From the NCBI GenBank assembly GCA_038501625.1, contig JAZAYU010000013.1, forward strand, positions 2,232,001 to 2,296,000: 64,000 bases of DNA, given 5' to 3'. A program made the translations under genes and the position numbers. The notes beneath the pieces were generated by a model. It did no database searches. It was not told the DNA's origin and worked only from the letters and a program-made list of their open reading frames with translations. Below, piece by piece: positions 57,701-64,000 of this stretch (its first letter is position 1; the number at the start of each line of letters is the position of its first letter). Source of the stretch: Corbicula japonica (lineage: Eukaryota; Mollusca; Bivalvia; Venerida; Cyrenidae).

Positions 57701-60700
57701 AGTCACTAACAATGGACCACTCAATATCGAGCTTTATTGTGATATGGTAAGATATTATCTGGAATGGTAAAGTGTAAGGCTATGTGAAGGTAGTCACTAA
57801 CTACGGACCACTCAATATCAAGATTCATTGTGATATGGTAAGGTATTATCTGGTATGGTAAAGTGTAAGGCTATGTGAAGGTAGTCATTGACTACAGACC
57901 ACTCAATATCGAGCTTTATTTTGATATGGTAAGGTATTATCTGGTATGGTAAAGTGTAAGGCTATGTGAAGGTAGTCACTAACTACGGACCACTCAATAT
58001 CGAGCTTTATTGTGATATGGTAAAGTATTATCTGGTATGGTAAAGTGTAAGGCTATGTGAAGGTAGTCACTAACTACGGACCACTCAATATCGAGCTTTA
58101 TTGTGATATGGTAAGGTATTATCTGGTATGGTAAAGTGTAAGGCTATGTGAAGGTAGTCATGACTACAGACCACTCAATATCAAGCTTTATTTTGATATG
58201 GTAAGGTATAATCTGGTATGGTAAAGTGTAAGGCTATGTGAAGGTAGTCACTAACAACGGACCACTCAATATCGAGCTTCATTGTGATATGGTAAAGTAT
58301 TATCTGGTATGGTTAAGTGTAAGGATATGTGAAGGTAGTTGCTAACTACGGACCACTCAATATCGAGCTTTATTGTGATATGGTAAGGTATTATCTGGTA
58401 TGGTAAAGTGTAAGGCTATGTGAAGGTAGTCATTGACTACCTACTGACCTTTCAATATCGAGCTCAATTGTGATATGGTAAGGAATTATCTGTAATGGTA
58501 AAGTCTAAGGCTATGTGAAGGTAGTCACTAACTACGGACCACTCAATATCGAGCTACATTGTGATATGGTAAGGTATTATCTGGTATGGTAAAGTGTAAG
58601 GCTATGTGAAGGTAGTCACTAACTACGGACCACTCAATATCAAGCTTCATTGTGATATGGTAAGGTATTATCTGGTATGGTAAAGTGTAAGGCTATGTGA
58701 AGGTAGTCACTAACTACGGACCACTCAATATCAAGCTTCATTGTGATATGGTAAGGTATTATCTGGTATGGTAAAGTGTAAGGCTATGTGAAGGTAGTCA
58801 CTTACTACGGACCACTTAATATCGAGCTTTATTGTGATATGGTAAGGTATTATCTGGTATGGTAAAGTGTAAGGCTATGTGAAGGTAGTTGCTAACTACG
58901 GACCACTCAATAGCATGCTACATTTGAGAAATGGTAAGATAATATCTAATATGGTGGAGTCAAGAAGGATATGTGAGTTTGGTCACTAAAAACAAACCTC
59001 TCAATACCGAGCTATATTGTGATATGGTAAGATATTGTCTGATGTAAAAATTAAGTGATCAATTTTTCATAACTTTTCAATTTTGTCTGTATTGCCTTTT
59101 TTCAGAATATAGAACATAAAGAAGCCTGGATATATATGATTCTTTTTGTTAAATTTTGATCAGAATACGCTGATCTACGATCATCAAATTTTTATAAAAA
59201 CATTGAAATCCAGTTGGTGACATCCTTAAAGTACAATATTTTTACATTAAATAAACTTTTATCACTCCTATCCATTAAAGTTGGTGGTAATTATATCTTA
59301 TTGTTTATATTACATATAGTCTGCTTGTTAATATTGAAATGGACAGAAATCAGATAATTTACTGCTTTGTCTTCTTGATGTGTAACATTGTAAAATAATT
59401 AGCATTTATATCAACAGGTACCCAAGACGTGTGAAAACTTCATAAAGTTGTGCAAGAAAGGTTACTACAATGATACTGTATTCCACAGACTTATACGCAA
59501 TTTCATGGTAATATACAATTAATATGTGCTTTCCATTTGGTGTTTTCATTTTATCCTAGGTTTTTCAATTCTGTTTTAACCCTTTCTTCCATATATACAC
59601 CTTTATGGGGTGGGCAAACAGTGTAGATCCATATCAGCCAGCACATCAGTGCCATCTGATCAGAATCTACACTGTTTGCTTTTTGACTTTTAATGTTTTT
59701 TCTGGAAAAAAGGCCATTAGTGCAGATCCTGATTAGAAGACATGGAATTGCTCGCTGATCTGAATCACCACTGGTTGCAGAGATAAAAAGTGTATGTATG
59801 GAGGAAAGAGTTAAACGTTCACACAAATAGAACAAAGATTTGTTTGTTTCCTTGGAAACAAAGAAGAAGAAAGTAGAATGGAATGTTTTGATCCAACTTC
59901 ATAGTGTAAGGCTGAGGTCACTGGAAAACAAGCATTATTAATGAAGACAAAAAACAGCCAGACCTTGTTGAAAACTAGTTGATCTAAAATTTATGACATT
60001 TTCTGAAGTTTTCAATAAATTATTATGTTTCCTATCATGAATAAAATCGTACAAATATTTAATATATTGTCAATGATTTGGTAGCTATATGGTCTATACA
60101 TGGGTTTACTCTTAGCATACATGTACATGCATTTCACGCCAGGCCTCAAGATTATGAAACTGAGATTTGAAACCAATCTCAGATCTCAAGGATCTGATTG
60201 GCTGAAACACAGACTTGTCTCCATTTCAGTCAATAAGATGTTTGAGATTTGAGACTAGTTTTCATTCTCAGTCTTATAATCTTGAAGCCATGGGCAAATT
60301 TGTGAAATCGAAACCAAGCGAAATTTCACTATGTTTTAGCTGTTCTTGTGGAAAGAAGGCAACTGGGAAAATTAATGCCTGTGCAAAACTGTAATTTGCG
60401 CCATTCCCAGGAATGCAAAATGCATTTTATTTCCTATCTTGATAATTTGGAGTCTTATAATTCTGAATACTTCATAATTTTGTTGTAATTGGTCAAAAGA
60501 GAACTTTGGCTCAGTCTTTCATCACTGAAATATTTTACTCGTCTATTGGTAATGTAATAGTATGTTTGAGTTGGTCATAACAGATATATAAAAGATATAG
60601 CCATGTAAACCCATGCAGTGTATTTATACAGTCATGTTAGGGTCAAATCTGTACACATGATGTGTTGACCTATAGTACACATATGTACATCTTTTCAGAG

Positions 60701-63700
60701 TCTACATTAGTTTTAGGTTATTCTTCTTAATTTCTGTTGAAACCTCCTGCAAACTATAAAATTTTATGTACTGAACCAGTTTAAACACAAGGATGATTAG
60801 AATGTCAGTGGGTTAAGTTTTCACTATTAGTAAGTTCAAACTAGTTTCAATAAGAGCTGATGTTGTCATTATGCCTCCATCAGCTGGAGCCTTGCTCAGT
60901 TATCTTTCAAAGGAAATCAGCTTGTTGTTGTACAGGATAGGCATGTACAAAGCCATGATTGGTAATTGTTTTTTGATTGTTTTTGTAGATTCAAGGAGGG
61001 GATCCTACAGGAACTGGCACAGGTATGGCTCCCCTTTTTTTGGTACATTCAAAAGACTTTGTTCATTAAAAGAAAAGCTTAATGTGCACAACATTTTGTG
61101 TTGTTACGTGACCATGGCAGTGCTGCTAGAAAGTGGACTTCAGCAGAGCTGCTAGAAACTGTAACTGTGGCAGTGCTGCTAGGTGCTGTAACTGCGAGTG
61201 CAGCTTGAAGCTGGGACTGTGGCAGTGCTAGATGCTGTGAATGAAGTCAGTGACTGTGCTCCTGCTGCAGGGTTCAGTGACTGTGGCAGTGCTGCTAGGT
61301 CCTTCAGTGGCAGTTCAAAGTGCTGTGCCTGTACAATTTATTCAAATATTGTTTCATAATACTAGTAACTTAAAGCTATTATGCTAGAGTAATACTAAGG
61401 AATCATCAAATACAATAAAGCATAACAAGAAAGATTTACTTCTGTCAATCAGTTAGTCCCGCTGAGTGACTCAAACAAGGGGGTCCTATGGGACCAATAC
61501 CCTGTGTCTGTATAGATTTTCATCCTAAACATAAAAAAAATCTTTACAACGTCCGTGGTAGGACTATCCATCAGTATGTTGTGTTATTGTCAGGTGGAGA
61601 GTCGGCCTGGGGTGGGAATTTCAAGGATGAGTTCAAGCCGAACCTGACCCACTCTGGACGAGGGATACTCAGTATGGCTAACTCAGGACCAAACACCAAC
61701 AAATCTCAGTTGTAAGTAAAGTAATTGTGTACAGTGTATTTGCAGTTTTGCTTGTAACTAGTAACTGTGTGAAAAGTTATGTTGATTAATGTAAAAAAAA
61801 ACACTGTCAAAGGACACTTTTTCAAATCATTGCTTATTGTACTATGTTCTTGTTTGACAATCAGCTATTTTGTTCATACCTGTACATTCAATGCTTTTAA
61901 ATATTAAGCAATGTAACATTTTGGCACTAATATTTGCTGATGAAAGCCCTCTTACACTCCAAAAGAGCAAACATTCTAAGCTGCTGTCTCACTCAAATGA
62001 TACTTGCTGTTGATGCTATTGCCTTACATTCCATAATCTTCTCTCGTAAGGCTTCTGTCTTACCTTCCATGTTTTTGATTTTCCACTCACCTTTGTAGAC
62101 TACAAAAATTTTACTAAGATGTCAATTTTTCAAAGTTTTTGTGTCACCCACCTGACCCAAACCCACACACCCACCCTGCCCCACCCCATCTCAGGAAGGT
62201 GAGGCGTAGATTTGCTTTTGTCCATTCATATGTTAAGTCCTTACCTTGTTTGCACAATCACTTAAGAATGCTTTGAGCTATCCACACAAAATTTGGTGTG
62301 AAGGGAATCTGTGTTAAGACTGCATAAAATTGTTTATGGGTGAAGGTCTTTGTTACCTAAAAAGATAATTCTTGATCTGCATAAGAACATAAATAACTTG
62401 AAAAAAGTTTGAGCTATACTCTCCAAACTTAATACCTGTATATATTTAGTTTGTGTTGAGACCTTGCTTAGGACTGTATTCAGGGTCATTGTTGTCAAGG
62501 TTACTGTTAATAAAAATATAAATTTTTTACCAGACTTCAACTTGAGACTAAACTTGGTTTGTAGGTTGCCTTGAATGAGACTTTACTTGTGATGATATAT
62601 GGGTCCAAATTTCTTATTAGACCCAATATAAGTTTATACTATTCATAACAATGATCAGTCGAAAAAATATGTCAAGAAATTTAATGAAACATGGTCACAA
62701 TTCTTGTTATCTAATTAAAGTTATCTAGATATTTATTTTGTTTGTTTTCAGTTTTATTACCTTCAGATCTGCAAAACATCTAGATGGGAAACATTCAGTG
62801 TTTGGAAGGTAATGTCAAAATTCACCTTATTCAAGCTGATAATTTAATTTTATAGTGTGTTTTCATGTATAAGATAGTCAATATAAACATAACATTGCAT
62901 CAGCTTTGTGTTATTTTGATTTTTCTATTGTACATGTTTTTCTGTATTAAAAATCAAATTTGTATTAAACTGAAAAGGACACAGTATTCAAGCTATTTCC
63001 AGTGTAGCAACTTAGTTTTAAAAAGATATTGTTTGTCATTCAAATTGTTCATTTGAAAATAATTTTAGCAATTCATCCATTTTGAAAACATGTCATGCAA
63101 TTCTGCTTTATACATTTGATGTAGTAATGGCTCATTGATTGATGCTTATATCTCAAACATTTACATTCACATAACATGAGTTATACAATATGTATAACAA
63201 AAGAATCCTTTTAATACAAGCAAGACATACCACATATTTTGTTAAAGACATACCACATGATATCATATCATATGTAACTGTGTGAAAGGTATATCACATA
63301 CTTTGTGAAAGACATACCACATACTGTCATTGTGTAACTATGTTGAAAACGTACCAAAAACTACCATTTCTTAACTGTGTTTAAGAAATATGATAGTGCA
63401 TACTATATGTGTTACCTGTTCAGAAAACATTGCAACATTACTGTCATATGATAACTATGATTTGTCTGGCACACCACATACTAACATGTGTTAATGCTGT
63501 GGATGACATACTGAATGTAAATACATGTAAGTATAAACACTTAAGAACAAATATTACATTCTATCATGACAGATAATGTATTTACACTTTCGATGCCTTA
63601 ACCCTTTCCTCCATTAATACGCATTTTTGCACATGTGCAACCAGTGTAGATCCAGATCAGCTGGCAAATCCATGCCATCTGATCTGGATCTACACTAGTC

Positions 63701-64000
63701 GCATTTTGGTCAGAAGTAACCTAACAAATCAAAAAGCGAACAGTGCAGATCCTGATCAGATGGCATGGATATGCCGGCTGATCTGGATCTACACTGTTCG
63801 CCCACGCAATTAAGGTGCTACTATGGAAGAAAGGGTTAAATAAACTTTCATGTGTATAAGACATATTATTATGAATGTCAATGCAACTAAACTTGTGTCT
63901 TTACAGAGTTGTCGGTGGTCTGGAAACATTGGATCATGTTGAAAAAATAGAAGCTGACAAAAAAGACAGACCTGTGGTAAAAATAAATATTGAGTTTTAT
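31446..64000 (+). CDS. PPIL2: PPIL2: U-box and cyclophilin-type peptidyl-prolyl isomerase-like 2 (3' end outside window)
   Basis: Nuclear, spliceosome-associated protein with an N-terminal U-box (E3 ubiquitin ligase fold) and a C-terminal cyclophilin domain. Coding exons: 31446-31477, 47793-47891, 49466-49528, 50037-50140, 51715-51806, 53439-53528, 53905-53980, 54506-54606, 55089-55133, 55608-55683, 56547-56653, 59418-59507, 60989-61022, 61594-61711, 62752-62808 and 63907 to the edge. All have AG acceptors and GT donors and join in one frame (about 426 residues in view). Start [10 protein letters not shown] is almost identical to the human N terminus. The last visible exon may end at a GT at 63976 or read on through the window edge. 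Intron 1 is 16.3 kb, with the assembly gap; intron 11 is a tandem array built from exon 11. Confidence 0.95.
31570..31730. repeat. Short repeats of GACATTTCGACCCC
   Basis: Five variants of (A)GACATTTCGACCCC in 160 bp. Inverse variants occur at 38041-38075, 41813-41850 and 46728-46815, so these mark ends of one or more composite repeats spanning PPIL2 intron 1. Confidence 0.5.
33280..35381. mobile_element. 2.1-kb hAT-like element D
   Basis: TIRs begin CAGGGTCTATATAACAAGG (left) and CAGGGTTGTTATAACAAGG (inverse of right), about 30 bp with few mismatches. It is flanked by the perfect 8-bp duplication GGTTTAGC (33272-33279, 35382-35389), diagnostic for hAT-type insertion. No transposase frame; includes a 93-bp tandem duplication around TTCATTTGAGCTCGGTA (33930-34070). 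Non-autonomous. Confidence 0.75.
35935..36515. repeat. Tandem block of about 90-bp units inside element C
   Basis: About six degenerate units built on ATGTTCCAATGACAGAGCTT, CGAAAATATTAAATTTACCG and GCCGATTTTTTGCG. AT-rich, no coding capacity. Confidence 0.7.
38078..38471 (+). mobile_element. LINE 3'-end fragment, copy 1 (runs into the gap)
   Basis: Encodes [16 protein letters not shown], then [39 protein letters not shown] and [14 protein letters not shown] then a stop (38411). This is the characteristic C-terminal tail after the RT domain of CR1/Jockey-type LINEs. The 3' UTR is cut off by the run of N. It is a different LINE family from the one at 23.4-26.9 kb. Confidence 0.75.
38472..38971. 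other. Assembly gap, 500 N
   Basis: Exactly 500 undetermined bases, the usual placeholder for a gap of unknown length. It falls inside LINE copy 1, so a repeat-induced break is likely. Frames drawn across it are meaningless. Confidence 0.98.
39010..39470 (-). other. Unrecognised possibly coding segment beside the gap
   Basis: Two adjacent minus-strand frames have protein-like composition: one in 39207-39467 beginning [13 protein letters not shown] with six cysteines and [14 protein letters not shown], and one from about 39176 down into the gap containing [13 protein letters not shown] and [15 protein letters not shown]. The second starts just after an AG (CCAG/CTGCATGAAC) and has a possible donor AAG/GTAAAC at about 39016. 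I do not recognise the protein. It could be a broken or gap-truncated gene, a transposon ORF, or chance. Confidence 0.25.
39767..39991. repeat. Foldback of CGAAAACAACCGAAAACAC type
   Basis: Left arm TAGAATCCCGAAAACAACCG ... GACCGAAAAGGGGACC; right arm its inverse, ending GGTGATTCTA; AT-rich spacer of about 110 bp. Arms about 55 bp, imperfect. Confidence 0.6.
39992..41250. other. Unannotated stretch of PPIL2 intron 1
   Basis: No exon recognised. It ends in CTTCCTTAAAAAAACCCTG just before a sequence shared with 31918, possibly the right end of a hAT-like element whose left end I could not find. Confidence 0.4.
41294..41631. mobile_element. 338-bp hAT-like MITE
   Basis: Begins CAGGGCTT and ends AAGCCCTG, interrupting a sequence that is continuous at 31921-31965 (GAAGGCCTAATCTAATTATCT). 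Terminal identity is only about 8-9 bp, and the expected 8-bp duplication is not clean, so the superfamily call is tentative. Confidence 0.5.
41856..42196 (+). mobile_element. LINE 3'-end fragment, copy 2 (5' part)
   Basis: Almost the same sequence as copy 1, but with a one-base loss around 42030 that shifts the frame of the tail, so the SFFPHT part is out of register. Its 3' UTR is interrupted at TTGTTTT (about 42196) by the composite insertion that ends at about 46567. Confidence 0.75.
42197..44646 (-). mobile_element. Tandem-core element P4 (reverse orientation)
   Basis: Starts TATGCCCCCGAAGGGAGTC, then (GTCC)n at 42230-42260; about three 150-bp units (42265-42700), about ten 145-147-bp units with CATGAAACTTGGTCAGGATG (42770-44200), and a third unit type with GGTCAAAGGTCAAGGTCAC; ends AGGTGAGTGATAAAGGGCCA, TCATGGCCCTCT. 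The end matches the inverse of P2's left end and the start matches the inverse of P1's right end, so these are one super-family with exchangeable cores. Confidence 0.72.
42551..42755. repeat. Interstitial telomere-type repeats (CCCTAA)n within P4 units
   Basis: Two tracts of CCCTAA with one CCCTAAA slip each (42551-42593 and 42719-42755), at the same place in two successive 150-bp units, after GAGTTATGG(A/G)CCTTTTTA. (TTAGGG)n is the usual metazoan and bivalve telomere repeat. Confidence 0.9.
45118..46346 (-). mobile_element. Tandem-core element P5 (reverse orientation)
   Basis: Begins AAGCTCCCCGCAGAAATTCG, GGGGAGC (hairpin), a degraded GTCAGTCCGTCAGTACGTCC tract, three P4-type 146-bp units, then units with TCCAAGGTCAAGGTCAC, ending AGGTGAGCGATAAAGGGCCA, TCATGGCCCTCTTGT. 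Shares cores with P4 but has another right-end hairpin. Confidence 0.68.
46351..46567 (-). mobile_element. Remnant of a tandem-core element end plus 'GGGGGCATATG' terminal segment
   Basis: 46351-46440 resembles the P6 end at 53090-53177 (ACCAAACTTGCACACAACTC ... GGACCCTCTTGT). 46490-46567 (TTTCAAAGCTGCATTTCGGG, GGCATATGTC, GACAGCTCTTGT) is also present at 44895-44950. The composite insertion into LINE copy 2 ends here. Confidence 0.55.
46568..46727 (+). mobile_element. LINE copy 2, displaced 3' UTR with (GATA)n tail
   Basis: Continues copy 2: the sequence after TTTT here (AAACTGTTTAACATTTTAAC...) matches what follows the same point in copy 1 at 38430. It ends GAGGCAGTATTAAAA followed by a short GATA microsatellite (46713-46727), a typical LINE 3' terminus. 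Confidence 0.7.
46830..47790. other. Unannotated 3' part of PPIL2 intron 1
   Basis: Unique-looking AT-rich DNA, ending in the acceptor TATATATCTATAG of exon 2. Nothing else seen. Confidence 0.6.
47793..51806 (+). CDS. PPIL2: PPIL2 exons 2-5: U-box region
   Basis: Exon 2 (47793-47891) ends in [11 protein letters not shown]. Exon 3 (49466-49528) contains [18 protein letters not shown]. Exon 4 (50037-50140) contains [19 protein letters not shown]. Exon 5 (51715-51806) contains [11 protein letters not shown] and [16 protein letters not shown]. Together (residues about 38-125) they form the modified RING (U-box) fold, which folds without zinc; the 'NPLCT..G..YD' and 'NP.TGEKL' turns are typical. 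Introns 3, 4 and 5 contain foldback repeats, and intron 5 also a tandem-core element. Confidence 0.93.
49030..49350 (-). mobile_element. Partial tandem-core-type element end
   Basis: GTCTCACCACCTGTCTGGGG, GAGACATG (hairpin), then ACCTGTCCGTCC and a short degenerate core mentioning AAAGGTCAAAG and AAAGGTCATAG. No second end found before exon 3. Confidence 0.4.
49717..49912. repeat. Foldback family F2, diverged copy
   Basis: In PPIL2 intron 3. Left end shortened (GTTACCCTATGGGCAG), right AATAAAGGG then TTAA. Confidence 0.78.
50371..50655. repeat. Foldback family F2, with duplicated left end
   Basis: Two left-end-like segments (CCCTTTGCTCCATATATGTG and TTTTTACTCCATTTTTCAGG) precede the inner repeats. 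Confidence 0.65.
50876..51625. repeat. Foldback family F2, interrupted by a 0.5-kb insertion with its own inverted repeat
   Basis: Left F2 part to GTGAACAGTA (about 51000), right part from ATAAAGATCC (about 51538). The insert carries an inverted repeat of about 33 bp: ATTATAACAGTATGTAATCT (51012) and its inverse ending 51151. Confidence 0.6.
51956..53305. repeat. Foldback family F2, split by element P6
   Basis: 51956-52034 ends CACTGTTTGCTTTTT; 53178-53305 resumes with TTTTTTCTGACAGAGG and ends ATTAAAAGGTTAAAC. Confidence 0.65.
52035..53177 (-). mobile_element. Tandem-core element P6 (reverse orientation), about 4.5 units of the P2 166-bp type
   Basis: Starts AGCTCACCTGTCACGTAGTG, ACAAGGTGAGCT (terminal hairpin), then GTCCG-rich tract (52083-52115), units with GAAACCACAAGGCCTAGAGC from 52290 to 53060, and ends GACCCAGGGTCCTATGGACC, CTCTTGT. 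Same core as P2 in shorter form. It split a foldback MITE (51956-52034 and 53178-53305) in PPIL2 intron 5. Confidence 0.75.
53439..55683 (+). CDS. PPIL2: PPIL2 exons 6-10: linker between U-box and cyclophilin domain
   Basis: Exon 6 (53439-53528) [19 protein letters not shown]; exon 7 (53905-53980) [19 protein letters not shown]; exon 8 (54506-54606), acidic DDDEDD then [11 protein letters not shown]; exon 9 (55089-55133), lysine/glutamate-rich, probably helical; exon 10 (55608-55683) [19 protein letters not shown]. The [15 protein letters not shown] motif is a PPIL2 signature and rules out other cyclophilins. Confidence 0.93.
55738..55949. repeat. Foldback family F2, full copy
   Basis: Flanked by TTAAA on both sides; 55 bp after PPIL2 exon 10. 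Confidence 0.86.
56547..64000 (+). CDS. PPIL2: PPIL2 exons 11-16: cyclophilin domain
   Basis: Exon 11 (56547-56653) starts the domain with [19 protein letters not shown]. Exon 12 (59418-59507) has [17 protein letters not shown] and FHRLIRNFM. Exon 13 (60989-61022) has [11 protein letters not shown]. Exon 14 (61594-61711) has [19 protein letters not shown]. Exon 15 (62752-62808) has [18 protein letters not shown]. Exon 16 starts [17 protein letters not shown]. The catalytic Arg (319 here, Arg55 in CypA) and Phe324, Met325 and Gln327 are present. The position equivalent to CypA Trp121 is His385, as in several U-box cyclophilins; human PPIL2 has Tyr there. Weak or no isomerase activity would be expected. 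Confidence 0.93.
56654..59040 (+). repeat. Exon-11-derived tandem array (about 26 units of about 91 bp) in PPIL2 intron 11
   Basis: Each unit contains a copy of most of PPIL2 exon 11, from GATATTATC (56560) through the exon end GTGATATG and the donor GTAAG. Copies of the 'aaggctatgtg' anchor lie at about 56683, 56773, 56865, 56956, 57047, 57139, 57231, 57322, 57412, 57504, 57595, 57685, 57776, 57867 and 57957, and continue to a last diverged unit near 58968. Most units share a 6-nt deletion relative to the exon that leaves GTG TAA GGC in the coding frame. Nearly every unit ends in GATATG/GTAAG, a decoy 5' splice site identical to the real one. Confidence 0.95.
59580..59810. repeat. Foldback family F2, full copy
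   Basis: TTAA on both sides; 73 bp after PPIL2 exon 12. Confidence 0.86.
60142..60289. repeat. Foldback family F1, copy 8
   Basis: The only copy in PPIL2 (intron 12), and the most diverged; arms still pair over about 60 bp. Confidence 0.8.
61105..61330 (+). repeat. Degenerate GCAGTGCTGCTAG repeat in PPIL2 intron 13
   Basis: About seven imperfect units of CTGTGGCAGTGCTGCTAG (about 25-35 bp), starting 80 bp after exon 13. Confidence 0.6.
63602..63835. repeat. Foldback family F2, full copy
   Basis: TTAA on both sides; 71 bp before the last visible PPIL2 exon. One of the best preserved copies. Confidence 0.9.

Noticed and set aside
61488..61715. 75-codon plus-strand frame taken as a stand-alone gene
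   Set aside because: Its second half is PPIL2 exon 14 (61594-61711); the first part is intron read-through.

Overview
The window is animal nuclear DNA, most likely from a bivalve mollusc. It carries two split genes with GT-AG introns, very large repeat-filled introns and a 500-base assembly gap. Its tandem-core mobile elements end in ACGG/GGAC-type microsatellites, like the 'pearl'-type elements known from bivalves. Species cannot be fixed from the sequence alone.

Two host genes sit head to head, with 180 bp between their start codons (31266-31445). On the minus strand, RSKR (SgK494-like AGC-family kinase) runs from 31265 down to a stop at 735. It has 14 coding exons that join in phase into about 408 residues, with all kinase signature motifs. 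On the plus strand, PPIL2 (U-box plus cyclophilin-type spliceosomal protein) runs from 31446 past the right edge. Sixteen coding exons are visible (about 426 residues). The last part of the cyclophilin domain and the C-terminal tail lie outside the window.

Nearly everything else is repeats inside the introns. (1) 735-20.6 kb, RSKR introns: two families of perfect or near-perfect foldback repeats, then a 5.6-kb block (11.8-17.5 kb) of pearl/Helitron-like elements made of 145-bp and 166-bp tandem units, one nested in another. (2) 20.9-31.2 kb, RSKR intron 1: a decayed coiled-coil-like pseudogene candidate, a nearly full-length non-LTR retrotransposon (23.4-26.9 kb) with one frameshift, more foldbacks, and a TA-flanked 943-bp inverted-repeat element. 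(3) 31.5-47.8 kb, PPIL2 intron 1: a stack of insertions (a 5.9-kb TIR element containing a palindrome, which contains a 3.6-kb TIR element, which contains a 2.1-kb hAT-like element), two copies of a LINE-3'-end-bearing repeat, the gap, and two more tandem-core elements with interstitial telomere repeats. (4) 47.8-64 kb: PPIL2 exons 2-16 with smaller introns. Intron 11 holds about 26 tandem copies of exon 11 itself, including its splice donor.

The most unusual item is that exon-derived minisatellite, which places about 26 decoy 5' splice sites directly behind a real exon. Other items worth attention are the shared nuclear-receptor half-site pattern inside otherwise unrelated tandem repeats, and the nested insertions whose empty sites can be read within the window.
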